Shown here: in pieces, positions 1 to 9,200 of the stretch | How positions within the stretch are numbered: the first letter of the stretch is position 1 | How the letters are laid out: the number at the start of each line of letters is the position of its first letter | Assembly: GCF_001665395.1 (NCBI RefSeq) | Contig: NZ_LZSG01000007.1 | Location: 16,930 to 80,929, forward strand | DNA: 64,000 nucleotides | DNA from: Mycobacterium sp. 1164966.3 | GTDB taxonomy: Bacteria; Actinomycetota; Actinomycetes; Mycobacteriales; Mycobacteriaceae | Direction: 5' to 3' | Position numbers and translations under genes: made by a program | The notes under the pieces: generated by a model | The model's input: only the letters and a program-made list of their open reading frames with translations | Told to the model about the DNA's origin: nothing | The model's database searches: none

Positions 1-599
1 TACACCGCCGGGTCGGGTTTGCTCGTCGGTACCGGAAGAGAATCCTCCGCGCTGAAGGTCACCGACTCCGGTAGCAGCGAGTCGAGACCGGTGGCGCTGA
101 AGCAGGCGTGCAGACGCTTGGTGGCGCTGGAGCTGACGGCCGCGAGTGCGTAGTGGGTTGCCAGGTCTCTCAACGGTTCCAGTACCTGCGGATCGGGTGT
201 CAGCGTGACGGCCAGATGAGCGGTGACTTGCTCGCGTTCTTCGCGGACCCACTGCTCGAGTTCGTCGGCGCACAACGCGTTGCCGCTCACCACTTCGCCG
301 GCCGCGGCGACCACCGCTGCGGGACGGCCCTGGGCCAGTGTCTGATCGAGCGGGACTTCGCATTGCACCGCCAAGTCGAGCGCCGTGGTACGGAAGTTCT
401 TCCCGACGGCCCGCTTACGCAGCTCTTCCGGGCTGAGCGGAGCCGTCACGCCGAACCTGGCCAGGAAACGATTCGTCACCTCGGTCGACGCGTCGAACGC
501 CGGCCGCTCCGACGGAAACAGGTTGTCATCTGCGTCGCAGAGCAAGGTGGTGATCGGCGCGGGGTCGAATGGCCGGACGAACGTGATGGGCTGGCTCAT
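1..599 (-). CDS. HAD-superfamily hydrolase (partial, runs off left edge)
   Basis: An ATG at 599 opens a reverse-strand frame that continues for 199 codons to the window edge. HAD motif I is visible as CDADDNLF (residues 21-28, Asp22 and Asp24), followed by a helical cap region, motif II VSSSAT and the motif III lysine in TSKPDP. This order fits a beta-phosphoglucomutase-like phosphatase. Its ATG overlaps the stop of the upstream mannitol dehydrogenase gene (ATGA, 4 bp), so the two are probably translated together. That suggests a sugar- or polyol-phosphate substrate, which is inference. The C-terminal part is outside the window. Confidence 0.8.
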   Translation of the reverse strand, partial: MSQPITFVRPFDPAPITTLLCDADDNLFPSERPAFDASTEVTNRFLARFGVTAPLSPEELRKRAVGKNFRTTALDLAVQCEVPLDQTLAQGRPAAVVAAAGEVVSGNALCADELEQWVREEREQVTAHLAVTLTPDPQVLEPLRDLATHYALAAVSSSATKRLHACFSATGLDSLLPESVTFSAEDSLPVPTSKPDPAV

Positions 600-2134
600 T
601 GCAGCACCAGCTCCCGCGCATCGTCCCGCAACGCTCGGCGCAGTGTGGGTATCACGCCGTGCTCATCGATGCCTGCAATCATGGCGCCCAAGCGTTCTGT
701 GAAGCCAGGAATCAGACGGAGGTCGGCGAGGATTTCATGCCGCAGCAACGGACGAGGGTTGTTGCCTCCCATGGTCGCCAACTTGGTGAGCAGTCCTGAT
801 TCCGGGTCCTCCACATGGATCGGGCCACCGTCGAGGTCGTAGCCGCGCAGGTACCGGACCCAACCCGCCAGAGCCAACATCAGCAGCGTGTGCGGTCTGT
901 CCTGCGCGATCGCCTCGTGCAGGGACGGCAGCAGAAACGACGCCATCTTCGTCGATCCCCGGCGAGCCAAGCGCGACAACTGGTCACTCAACCGGGGATT
1001 GCCGAGCCGAGTGAGCAACGTGTTGCGATAACTCGGTGTGTTCATCCCGGGCACCGCCGGGAGCAAGGGTTGAATCTCGTCGCGCATGAGCTGCTCGACG
1101 TAATCGAAGATGACCGGGTCACTCATCGCCTCGTCGGTGCGCTGATAGCCGGCCAGCGTGGCCAGACACCCGATCGCAATATGTGTTCCGTTGAGCAGAC
1201 GGGTCTTCACCAGCTTGTGGTCGCTGACGTCGGTCACGAACTGGACGCCCACCTCGTGCAGCGGCGGGCGATCATCGCTGAAGGTGTCCTCGATGACCCA
1301 TTGGCAATACGGTTCGGTCAGCACCGGCAATTTGTCGGCGATGCCGAACGTGTGCTCGACAAATTGGCGTTCGGAAGTCGAAGTCCGCGGGGTGATGCGG
1401 TCGACCATGGTCGACGGGAACGCCACATTGGTGTCGATCCAGCGGGCAAGGCCGGGATCTCGTAGAGCCGCGAACGACACCAGCGCAGTTCGCGCCGCCT
1501 GGGTGTTGTCCGGAATGTTGTCGCAGCAGAGCACCGTAAACGGGGCAGTGCCGGCGCGACGACGCCGTTCGAGTGCCTCGGCGAGATATGCCCACGCGGT
1601 GGCAAAGCTGTCCGACGCCACAAGATCGGCACGCACGTCGGGGTTGTCGGCATCAAATTCGCGGGTGACCGGATCCAGGAAGTACCCGTTGTCGGTAATC
1701 GTCAAGCTGACGACGCGGGTTTGCGGGTCAGCCAAAGCCGCACGCACCGCGTCGTTGTCGTTGGGTGCGTAGTGGTAGGAGCCGATCGAGCCGACGACAC
1801 GGGCCGTTTGGCGGTCATGGGCGCGTTGTACGACAGTGTAAAGCCCATCTTGGGCCGACAGCAGATCCTTTACGTCGCGGGACCGCAGGCTGACGCCGGT
1901 GACTCCCCATTGCTGGGAAATGCCCGAGCGGGCAAGGTCATCAAAGTACACGGCCTGGTGCGCACGGTGAAAGTTGCCCGCTCCGATGTGAACAACACCA
2001 GGCTGCAGAGCCGACCTGTCATAGGTTGGCACGTCTATCCGTGGCGAATGCAGGGGTAATGTGGCGTCGCTCAGCGGAACCCCACTGCTGCAGCCCTCGG
2101 CGACGACACTGGTCAAGTGGTTGGCGTAGCGCAT
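596..2134 (-). CDS. Mannitol dehydrogenase family protein (long-chain polyol dehydrogenase)
   Basis: NAD(P)-dependent oxidation of a hexitol such as mannitol to the ketose is the usual activity of this family. From the ATG at 2134 the protein is 512 aa. The Rossmann region GAGNFHRAH lies at about residues 51-59, and the C-terminal helical domain contains the family's conserved Lys/Asn region in KLVKTRLLNGTH. Start uncertain: the open frame reaches 2245, and another in-frame ATG lies at 2200, but homologues usually begin 20-40 residues before the Rossmann loop, which favours 2134 or a TTG just downstream. Its stop overlaps the HAD gene start. The exact polyol cannot be told. Confidence 0.82.
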   Translation of the reverse strand: MRYANHLTSVVAEGCSSGVPLSDATLPLHSPRIDVPTYDRSALQPGVVHIGAGNFHRAHQAVYFDDLARSGISQQWGVTGVSLRSRDVKDLLSAQDGLYTVVQRAHDRQTARVVGSIGSYHYAPNDNDAVRAALADPQTRVVSLTITDNGYFLDPVTREFDADNPDVRADLVASDSFATAWAYLAEALERRRRAGTAPFTVLCCDNIPDNTQAARTALVSFAALRDPGLARWIDTNVAFPSTMVDRITPRTSTSERQFVEHTFGIADKLPVLTEPYCQWVIEDTFSDDRPPLHEVGVQFVTDVSDHKLVKTRLLNGTHIAIGCLATLAGYQRTDEAMSDPVIFDYVEQLMRDEIQPLLPAVPGMNTPSYRNTLLTRLGNPRLSDQLSRLARRGSTKMASFLLPSLHEAIAQDRPHTLLMLALAGWVRYLRGYDLDGGPIHVEDPESGLLTKLATMGGNNPRPLLRHEILADLRLIPGFTERLGAMIAGIDEHGVIPTLRRALRDDARELVLQ

Positions 2135-2392
2135 CGGTCGCCGAACATACCCACCGTGAAGGTCGTCGCAAAGCGAGCACGGCACCGTGGCGCCCGGCAT
2201 TGCCTGCGTCAGCAGCCGTTTAGCCGAGGTGGTGACATACGCCACATCGAAGGCGGCGCTCGCGTGAGGTCGCCTGATATGAGGGGACCTGAGGGCCGTT
2301 CCAAGCGGGCTGATTGTCTGATTTGCATGCTGGTTTCGTTCGTCGGGTGTGACACTTGACTACCGAAGCCCGTTCGCTGCGAAGGAGGGCTC

Positions 2393-2956
2393 GTGAGTGC
2401 AAACAAGAGGCTGGCCCACATCGTTCTGCAGACCGGCCAGCTGCCCGCGATGCGCGACTGGTACTTGAAGGTCCTGGATGCTCACGTTGTGTACGACGAC
2501 GGATTCATGTCACTGATGACGTTCGACGACGAACACCATCGACTCGGCATAGTGCAGCTGCCGGGTGCTGCCGCACGAAACCCGCTGACGGTGGGGCTGG
2601 CGCATTCCGCGTATACGTTCGAAAACCTTGAGCAGCTGCTCGGCAAGTACGAAGACTTGAAAGAACAAGGCATCGAACCCCACGTGCCGGTACAGCATGG
2701 ACCGACGACGTCGCTCTACTACTGCGATCCCGATGGGAACAAGGTGGAGCTGCAGATCGACAACTTCGCAACGCCGGACGAGGCCAGCGAATACATCGGC
2801 GGCGAGCAGTTTCAAACCGATCCGATCGGGCCGACATTCGATCCACAGGCGATGTTGGTCGCGCTGCGCGAAGGGACGCCGCAAGCCGAACTCGTCACCA
2901 GAGAGTGGGCACTGACCAACCCACAATGCGATGTGCGAGCGCTGTTGGCGACTTGA
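2393..2956 (+). CDS. VOC-superfamily (glyoxalase/extradiol dioxygenase-like) protein
   Basis: A 187-aa protein starting at GTG 2393, fixed by a strong ribosome binding site (gaaggagg at 2381-2388). Paired beta-alpha-beta-beta-beta modules of the vicinal oxygen chelate fold are visible. Candidate metal ligands are His9 (AHIVLQT), His71 (LAHSAYTF) and Glu119 in DPDGNKVELQ, a pattern seen in glyoxalase and type I extradiol dioxygenase domains. A C-terminal tail of about 60 residues follows the single VOC unit. It is divergent from the mannitol dehydrogenase gene and precedes ligD by 62 bp. The substrate is unknown; a ring-cleaving dioxygenase role is possible but not shown. Confidence 0.8.
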   Translation: MSANKRLAHIVLQTGQLPAMRDWYLKVLDAHVVYDDGFMSLMTFDDEHHRLGIVQLPGAAARNPLTVGLAHSAYTFENLEQLLGKYEDLKEQGIEPHVPVQHGPTTSLYYCDPDGNKVELQIDNFATPDEASEYIGGEQFQTDPIGPTFDPQAMLVALREGTPQAELVTREWALTNPQCDVRALLAT

Positions 2957-3018
2957 GCTCGTGCGTCTGACGCCGTGGCAGACGGTCAACAACCTAGTCG
3001 ACGAAGTACGTTGACAGC

Positions 3019-5310
3019 ATGGGTACACCGGTTTCCAAGGCGCCGGGACCCCGGGTGAAGTTGACCAACGCCGACAAGGTGCTCTATCCCGCCACCGGTA
3101 CCACCAAAGCTGAAGTTTTCGAGTACTACACCAGCATCGCCGAGGTCATGGTCTCGCACATCGCGCGGCGTCCGGCAACCCGCAAGCGCTGGCCCAACGG
3201 TGTCGAAGAGGGCTCGTTCTTCGAAAAGCAGCTGGCGTCGTCGGCGCCGGAATGGCTGCCCCGCGCCAGCGTGACGCACCGGTCGGGAACCACGACCTAT
3301 CCGATCATCGAAAGCGCTAACGGGCTGGCCTGGATAGCGCAGCAGGCGGCCCTCGAGGTGCACGTGCCGCAGTGGCGGTTCATCGCCGAGTGGACCCGGA
3401 AAGGCGAACAGTTAACCCCCGGCCCGGCAACACGATTGGTGTTCGACCTGGACCCCGGCGAGGGCGTGACGATGGCGCAGCTGGCAGAGGTGGCCCGCGC
3501 CGTCCGCGAGCTGATCACCGACATCGGGCTGACCACCTTCCCGCTCACCAGTGGCAGCAAGGGGCTGCACCTTTACGCGCCGCTGGATGAGCCGGTGAGC
3601 AGCAGGGGGGCTTCCGTCCTGGCCAAACGCGTTGCGCAACAACTGGAAAAGACGATGCCCAAGCTGGTGACGTCGACGATGACCAAGAGCCTGCGCGCCG
3701 GGAAGGTGTTCCTGGACTGGAGCCAGAACAACGCCGCGAAAACCACCATCGCGCCCTACTCGCTGCGTGGCCGCGAACACCCGACGGTCGCGGCGCCGCG
3801 CAGCTGGGACGAGCTCGACGACCCCGACTCGCTGCACCAGCTGCGCTACGACGAAGTGCTTGCCAGGGTTGCGCGCAACGGCGATCTGCTGGCGGCGCTG
3901 GACGCTGATATGCGCGGCGCGGATCGGCTGTCCAAGTACCGCAGCATGCGTGACGCGTCCAAGACACCCGAACCGGTGCCAGCGTCCAAACCCGTTACCG
4001 GCCACAACAATACGTTCGTCATCCAGGAGCATCACGCTCGTCGGCTGCACTACGACTTCCGGCTGGAAAGAGACGGGGTCCTGGTGTCGTGGGCGGTGCC
4101 GAAGAACCTGCCCGAGACGACGTCGGTCAACCATCTGGCGGTGCACACCGAGGATCATCCGTTGGAATACGGCACTTTCGAGGGCAACATCCCCAAGGGG
4201 GAGTACGGCGCCGGCAAGGTGATCATCTGGGACGCCGGAACCTACGACACCGAGAAGTTCAACGACTCCGGCGAAAAAGGAGAGGTCATTGTCAACCTGC
4301 ATGGCAACCGGATCTCCGGACGCTATGCCCTGATTCAAACCAACGGTGACCAGTGGCTGGCGCACCGGATGAAAGACCAGAAGTTCTTCGACTTCGACTC
4401 GCTGGCGCCGATGTTCGCGACGCACGGTTCGGTGGCCAACTTGAAGGCGAGCGTGTGGGCCTTCGAGGGCAAGTGGGACGGTTATCGCTTGCTCGTCGAC
4501 GCCGACCATGGCAATGTGCGGCTGAGGTCGCGCAGCGGACGCGACGTCACCAAGGAGTATCCCCAATTACGTTCGCTGGCCGATGATTTCGCTGAGCACC
4601 ATGTGGTGATCGACGGTGAGCTGGTTGCGCTCGGCAAGTCCGGCGTGCCCAGCTTCAACGAAATGCAGAACCGAGTGCGCGCCACCCGAATCGAGTTCTG
4701 GGCGTTCGACTTGCTCTACCTTGACGGTCGCTCGCTACTGCGGGCCCGCTACTCCGACCGCCGCAAGCTGCTCCAAACGCTCTCCAGCGCAAGCGATCTC
4801 ATTGTTCCCGAGTTGCTACCCGGAAATGGCGCCGAAGCACTCGAGTACTCCCGCAAGCACGGCTGGGAAGGCGTCGTCGCCAAGCGGCGCGACTCCACGT
4901 ACCAGCCGGGCCGGCGTTCGGCGTCGTGGATCAAGGACAAACACTGGAACACCCAGGAGGTCGTCATCGGCGGCTGGCGCGCGGGCGAAGGCGGGCGCAG
5001 CAGCGGCATCGGGGCGCTGCTTGTCGGCATCCCCGGCGGCGGCGGCCTGCGGTTCGCCGGGCGGGTCGGCACCGGCTTCACCGAGCGCGACTTGGCGAAC
5101 CTCAAGGCCACCTTGGCGCCGCTGCACACCGACAAATCCCCGTTCGACGCTCCGCTTCCCCCACCCGACGCCAAACGAGTCACCTTCGTCGAGCCGGTCC
5201 TGGTCGGGGAGGTGCGCTACAGCGAATGGACCCCGGACAACCGTCTGCGCCAACCGAGTTGGCGGGGCCTGCGACCGGACAAGAAACCGAGTGAGGTGAT
5301 ACGCGAATGA
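3019..5310 (+). CDS. ligD: ATP-dependent DNA ligase D (Pol-Nuc-Lig), NHEJ
   Basis: Multifunctional enzyme of bacterial non-homologous end joining, acting with Ku. At 763 aa it is close to the H37Rv protein. Order of domains: archaeo-eukaryotic primase/polymerase (about 10-300) with the catalytic pair Asp143-x-Asp145 (FDLDPG); 3'-phosphoesterase (about 325-450) with His344 in RRLHYDFRLE and the HTEDHP motif; ligase (about 455-763) with adenylation Lys485 in EGKWDGYR. All key residues are present, so it should be active. Its TGA overlaps the ATG of the next gene. Ku, which sits beside ligD in H37Rv, is not found in this window. Confidence 0.97.
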   Translation: MGTPVSKAPGPRVKLTNADKVLYPATGTTKAEVFEYYTSIAEVMVSHIARRPATRKRWPNGVEEGSFFEKQLASSAPEWLPRASVTHRSGTTTYPIIESANGLAWIAQQAALEVHVPQWRFIAEWTRKGEQLTPGPATRLVFDLDPGEGVTMAQLAEVARAVRELITDIGLTTFPLTSGSKGLHLYAPLDEPVSSRGASVLAKRVAQQLEKTMPKLVTSTMTKSLRAGKVFLDWSQNNAAKTTIAPYSLRGREHPTVAAPRSWDELDDPDSLHQLRYDEVLARVARNGDLLAALDADMRGADRLSKYRSMRDASKTPEPVPASKPVTGHNNTFVIQEHHARRLHYDFRLERDGVLVSWAVPKNLPETTSVNHLAVHTEDHPLEYGTFEGNIPKGEYGAGKVIIWDAGTYDTEKFNDSGEKGEVIVNLHGNRISGRYALIQTNGDQWLAHRMKDQKFFDFDSLAPMFATHGSVANLKASVWAFEGKWDGYRLLVDADHGNVRLRSRSGRDVTKEYPQLRSLADDFAEHHVVIDGELVALGKSGVPSFNEMQNRVRATRIEFWAFDLLYLDGRSLLRARYSDRRKLLQTLSSASDLIVPELLPGNGAEALEYSRKHGWEGVVAKRRDSTYQPGRRSASWIKDKHWNTQEVVIGGWRAGEGGRSSGIGALLVGIPGGGGLRFAGRVGTGFTERDLANLKATLAPLHTDKSPFDAPLPPPDAKRVTFVEPVLVGEVRYSEWTPDNRLRQPSWRGLRPDKKPSEVIRE

Positions 5311-7244
5311 AATGGGTGACGTATCAAGGCCCGGATGGCAGCGAACGGACCGGAGTGTTATCCGGCGACGTGATTCACCCAGCGCCGCCCGGCGTGACGT
5401 TGCTGGAGCTGGTCGGCCGTGGCGCCGGCGGGCTGCGCGAAGCCGGTGAGCATGCGCTGGGTTCCGAGCCGATTGCCCTGGCCGAGGTGCGGTTGCGCGC
5501 CCCGATCCCACGCCCACCGTCGATCCGGGACTCGCTGTGTTTCTTGGACCACATGCGCAACTGTCAGGCCGCACTCGGTGCCGGACGGGTACTGGCCGAT
5601 ACCTGGTACCGCATCCCCGCCTTCTACTTCGCCTGTCCGGCAACCGTGCTCGGTCCCTACGACGACGCACCGATGGCCCCCGGAAGTGCTTGGCAGGACT
5701 TCGAATTGGAGATTGCCGCCGTCATCGGAACAAGCGGCAAGGACCTCACGGTGCAGGAAGCCGAACGCGCCATCATCGGCTACATGATCTTCAACGACTG
5801 GTCCGCCCGCGACCTGCAGCAGCTGGAGGGCCAGCTGGCCATCGGGCAGGCCAAGGGCAAGGACAGCGGCGTCACGTTGGGCCCGTATCTGGTCACACCG
5901 GATGAGCTCGAGCCCTACCGTCGTGACGGCAAGCTCGACCTTCAGGTGAGCGCCCTGGTGAACGGGACCGTGATCGGTTCGGGATCCACCGCGCAGATGG
6001 ACTGGAGCTTCGGCGAAGTCATCTCCTACGCTTCGCGCGGGGTGACGCTGGTGCCCGGCGACGTCGTCGGATCCGGGACGGTGCCCACCTGCACGCTCGT
6101 TGAGCACCTGAGTCTTGCTGCGCTGGAATCGTTCCCGGGCTGGCTACACGACCGCGACGTCGTCACCCTGCGGGTAGAAGGACTGGGGGAGACCCGGCAA
6201 ACCGTTCGGGCCAGTCGTCCACCGCACCCGCTGGCGCCGCGGCCCAACCCGGACGCGCCGCCAGTCGCCGCCCGGGTCAATCGCGCGCCCGCACGAGTGC
6301 CCTACACTCGCGGCCTGCACGAGGTCGGCGATCGAGTGTGGGCGTGGACGCTGCCGGATGGCGGCTACGGCTGGAGCAACGCCGGGCTGGTCGCGGGCGA
6401 CGGCGCTGCGCTGCTTGTCGACACGCTTTTCGACCTGGCGCTGACCCGCGAGATGCTCACCGCGATGAAGCCGATCACCGAGCAGGCACCCATCACCGAC
6501 GCGCTGATCACCCACTCCAATGGAGACCACACGCACGGCAATCAGCTGCTGGGCCCGTCGGTGCGGATTATTGCCGCCGAGGGTACGGCCGAAGAAATCG
6601 CGCATGGCATGCCGGCCGAGATGCTGGCCATGACGCAGACAGCCAACCTCGGTCCCGTCGCCACCCCGTATGCGCGGGAACGATTCGGGCATTTCGATTT
6701 CAGCGGCATCAAGGTGCGCAATGCCGATTTCACCTTCGAGCGTGAGCTCACCGTGGAGGTTGGCGATCGGCAGATCAACCTGCTGAACCTGGGTCCGGCA
6801 CACACCGCGGCGGACTCGGTGGTGCACGTGCCCGACGCCGGTGTGCTGTTCGGCGGGGATCTGCTGTTCATCGGGTGTACGCCCATCGTGTGGGCTGGTC
6901 CGATCGCGAACTGGATCGCGGCCTGCGACACCATGATTGCGCTGGATGCGCCGACGGTGGTGCCCGGCCACGGTCCGATCACCGATCCGGACGGAATCCG
7001 CGCGGTCCGAGGCTATCTCGCGCACGTGTCCGACCAGGCCGAGGCCGCATATCGTAAGGGCCTGTCGTGGTTCGAGGCCGCCGACACCATCGACCTCGGC
7101 GACTATGCGACCTGGCTGGATGCGGAGCGAGTCGTCGTGAACGTCTACCAGCGCTACCGCGAACTCGACCCTAATGTTCCGCAGTTGGAGGTAATGGCGT
7201 TGCTGACGATGCAGGCGGACTGGCTGGCCAAGCGCAGTTCGTAA
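5307..7244 (+). CDS. Fused FAH-family hydrolase / metallo-beta-lactamase-fold protein
   Basis: A 645-aa two-part protein matching H37Rv Rv0939 in length and position. Residues 1-300 are a fumarylacetoacetate hydrolase-like domain with the metal-binding stretch DFELEIAAVIG and the FNDWSARDLQ motif, typical of 2-hydroxyhepta-2,4-dienedioate isomerases. Residues about 325-645 are a metallo-beta-lactamase fold with His403-x3-Asp407-His408 in THSNGDH, the later LGPAHT and GGDLLF metal regions and a VPGHG loop. ATG 5307 overlaps the ligD stop (ATGA), so it is coupled to ligD although no repair role is obvious. It probably acts in ring-cleavage product catabolism (inference). Confidence 0.88.
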   Translation: MKWVTYQGPDGSERTGVLSGDVIHPAPPGVTLLELVGRGAGGLREAGEHALGSEPIALAEVRLRAPIPRPPSIRDSLCFLDHMRNCQAALGAGRVLADTWYRIPAFYFACPATVLGPYDDAPMAPGSAWQDFELEIAAVIGTSGKDLTVQEAERAIIGYMIFNDWSARDLQQLEGQLAIGQAKGKDSGVTLGPYLVTPDELEPYRRDGKLDLQVSALVNGTVIGSGSTAQMDWSFGEVISYASRGVTLVPGDVVGSGTVPTCTLVEHLSLAALESFPGWLHDRDVVTLRVEGLGETRQTVRASRPPHPLAPRPNPDAPPVAARVNRAPARVPYTRGLHEVGDRVWAWTLPDGGYGWSNAGLVAGDGAALLVDTLFDLALTREMLTAMKPITEQAPITDALITHSNGDHTHGNQLLGPSVRIIAAEGTAEEIAHGMPAEMLAMTQTANLGPVATPYARERFGHFDFSGIKVRNADFTFERELTVEVGDRQINLLNLGPAHTAADSVVHVPDAGVLFGGDLLFIGCTPIVWAGPIANWIAACDTMIALDAPTVVPGHGPITDPDGIRAVRGYLAHVSDQAEAAYRKGLSWFEAADTIDLGDYATWLDAERVVVNVYQRYRELDPNVPQLEVMALLTMQADWLAKRSS

Positions 7245-7253
7245 AGCGCTGAC

Positions 7254-7314
7254 CGCGAAAGTGCAAGTAGCAACACATTTCCCGAGAAGGGCCGTTGCCA
7301 GTTGCACTCTCGCG
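7254..7314. terminator. Inverted repeat between convergent genes
   Basis: Arms of 13 bases at 7254-7266 (CGCGAAAGTGCAA) and 7302-7314 (TTGCACTCTCGCG) pair with one mismatch, and part of the inner sequence (GCAAC/GTTGC) also pairs. It lies exactly between the stops of the FAH fusion gene and the methyltransferase gene and could terminate both. There is no T-run, as is common in mycobacteria. Confidence 0.5.
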
Positions 7315-7315
7315 A

Positions 7316-8230
7316 CTAGGTTTTCTCGGCTCGCACGAAGCGGATGGTGGCGGCGGCGCTCTGACGGTCAGCCTCGTCCAACCGCGGCAAGCCCGCGGCG
7401 TCGAAGAGGTCGGGCAGCCCGCACCTAGTCACCTGCCAGCCGCGGGATTCCAGGTGCGCGGCGACGTCAGTGTGTTCACCGGGATAGGTAAGTCCGGAGA
7501 TGTCGAGCTCCAGCCCCTGCGCTCGCCAGCCGTCGGCCATCAGCTGCGCCTGTTCACCCGCTTCCGGCGTGCCCGGGTTCAGTGATCCGTAGTCCGCAGA
7601 GAACCGGCTGCCGACCGCGCTCAGCGCAATCACGTTGTCCAGCAATCGAACTTCGGCCTCGGGCGGCAGGAAGCCGATCAGCACTCCCTCGGCCAGCCAC
7701 GCGGTGGGCTCGCTCACCTCGAACCCGGCCCCGCGTAGCGCGGCCGGCCAGTCGTCACGAAGATCGATGCCCACCGGGCGGTACTCGGCGCCGAGCCCGC
7801 TCAGCGTCGAGGTTTTGAACTCGATCACCTCGGGCTGGTCGATTTCGTATACCGTCGTGCCCGTCGGCCAGGAAAGTCGGTAGGCGCGCGAGTCCAGGCC
7901 GGCCGCGACGATCACGACCTGCCGGATGCCCGCGGTCCCGCTTACGCAAGCCTCGGCGAAGTAGTCGTCGTAATAGCGAGCCCGGGCCGCGAATGTGTCT
8001 GTTACCCGCGGAAATCCAAGCCCACGCTCGAAATCCTCGAAATCCATTTCACCGCCGGCCACCTTGGTGAACACGTCCAGTCCGACCGCGCGCACTAGCG
8101 GCTCGGCGAACTGGTCGGTGATGACCGGCTGCGGGCGCCGGGTCGCGGCCGCCCGGGCCGCTGCGACCATGGTGGCCGTGGCACCCACGCTGTTGGCCAG
8201 GTCCCAGGTGTCGTCTTCGGTTCGTGCCAT
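7316..8230 (-). CDS. SAM-dependent methyltransferase, TIGR00027/PF04072 family
   Basis: A 304-aa protein of the large mycobacterial family of putative O-methyltransferases related to leucine carboxyl methyltransferases. Typical features: the N-terminal segment [16 protein letters not shown], the D-x-F-A-x-P-L-V-R segment, the SAM loop [15 protein letters not shown], the acidic EIDQPEV strand end and [14 protein letters not shown] 8230 is preceded by aggagga-like sequence (revcomp of 8235-8245). It is convergent with the gene before it and divergent from the enoyl-CoA hydratase. This position is empty in H37Rv as I remember it, so the gene is accessory here. Substrate unknown. Confidence 0.9.
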   Translation of the reverse strand: MARTEDDTWDLANSVGATATMVAAARAAATRRPQPVITDQFAEPLVRAVGLDVFTKVAGGEMDFEDFERGLGFPRVTDTFAARARYYDDYFAEACVSGTAGIRQVVIVAAGLDSRAYRLSWPTGTTVYEIDQPEVIEFKTSTLSGLGAEYRPVGIDLRDDWPAALRGAGFEVSEPTAWLAEGVLIGFLPPEAEVRLLDNVIALSAVGSRFSADYGSLNPGTPEAGEQAQLMADGWRAQGLELDISGLTYPGEHTDVAAHLESRGWQVTRCGLPDLFDAAGLPRLDEADRQSAAATIRFVRAEKT

Positions 8231-8312
8231 TTGCGAATTCTCCTCCTATGTTGCGCGCCCAAACCACCGTAGGGCGCGTCCCTGAACATCGGCTGTGCCC
8301 TACGGTGCGGGT

Positions 8313-9119
8313 ATGGCTGCTGTCGAACTTGGAACTCTCGAGGATGAAATCGCCCTGATCACCCTGAACCGGCCGAGGCGCCTGAACGCCATCGACGGGT
8401 CGCTGATCGACGCGATGGACGATTGCCTGGACGCGCTCGGGTCCGGCGAATACCGGGTCGCAATCCTGACCGGCGCCGGACGCGGATTCTGCGCCGGCGC
8501 AGACCTGAGCGGCACCGGCGAGGCCTGGACCAAACCGAAGCCAACCAGCCCGCCGTTCAAGGCCAGTTATGACGCTCAGGTTCGCTTGGCGGAACAGTAC
8601 ATTCGGCTCTACGAGCTACCCATCCCAGTTATCGCCGCGGTGAACGGGGTGGCCGTCGGTGGTGGGCTGGCCTTCGCGTTGCACTGCGACATCCGGATTG
8701 CATCCGAGAGCGCTCGGTTCGGGTCGGTGTTCATCAAGGCGGGGTTCTCGTCGATGGACATGGGCACTAGTTATCTGCTGCCGAAGATCGTCGGCGCCGG
8801 GGTGGCGCGCGAACTCATGCTGACCGGTCGCATCATCGACGCCGACGAGGCCTACCGCATCAAGTTGGTGCACGAAGTGGTGGCGCCGGATCATCTGATC
8901 ACCGCCTCTGTGAACATGGCGCGGTCGATTGCGGAGAACAACGCTTTCGGGGTGTGGCAGACCAAGATTGGCCTCAACACCGCACTGGACGCACCCAGTT
9001 TGCGGCATGCGATCGAGATCGAGAACCGCACCCAGATGCTTACCGGCTTCACCAACAATCCGGCCGAAGCCGCCAAGGCCCATCAAGAGAAGCGGCCCCC
9101 GAAATGGGATTCTCTCTAG
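8313..9119 (+). CDS. Enoyl-CoA hydratase/isomerase (crotonase family)
   Basis: A 268-aa crotonase. The oxyanion-hole motifs are present: GAGRGFCAGADL in the first half and VNGVAVGGGLAFALHCD in the second. The CoA-binding LNRPRRLNAI segment is at the N-terminus. The first catalytic Glu position of classical hydratases (E144 of rat) falls in FGSVFIKAGFSSMD, where no Glu is seen, so isomerase or another crotonase chemistry is possible. ATG 8313 is preferred; a GTG at 8295 is also open. It is divergent from the methyltransferase and ends at a strong inverted repeat. Substrate unknown. Confidence 0.88.
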   Translation: MAAVELGTLEDEIALITLNRPRRLNAIDGSLIDAMDDCLDALGSGEYRVAILTGAGRGFCAGADLSGTGEAWTKPKPTSPPFKASYDAQVRLAEQYIRLYELPIPVIAAVNGVAVGGGLAFALHCDIRIASESARFGSVFIKAGFSSMDMGTSYLLPKIVGAGVARELMLTGRIIDADEAYRIKLVHEVVAPDHLITASVNMARSIAENNAFGVWQTKIGLNTALDAPSLRHAIEIENRTQMLTGFTNNPAEAAKAHQEKRPPKWDSL

Positions 9120-9121
9120 TG

Positions 9122-9181
9122 GCGAACAGACGCAAAATCACCTCTGACACGGCGTGTCGAGGTGCTTTTGCGTCTGCTCGC
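9122..9181. terminator. Long inverted repeat between convergent genes
   Basis: Arms 9122-9143 and 9160-9181 pair in 20 of 22 positions (GCGAACAGACGCAAAA... against ...TTTTGCGTCTGCTCGC), with an inner GACACG/CGTGTC pairing. It starts just after the hydratase stop and faces the 3' end of the convergent oxidoreductase. The arm sequence recurs at 40953-41018. Confidence 0.55.
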
Positions 9182-9200
9182 GCAACTAAGGCGATCGCCG

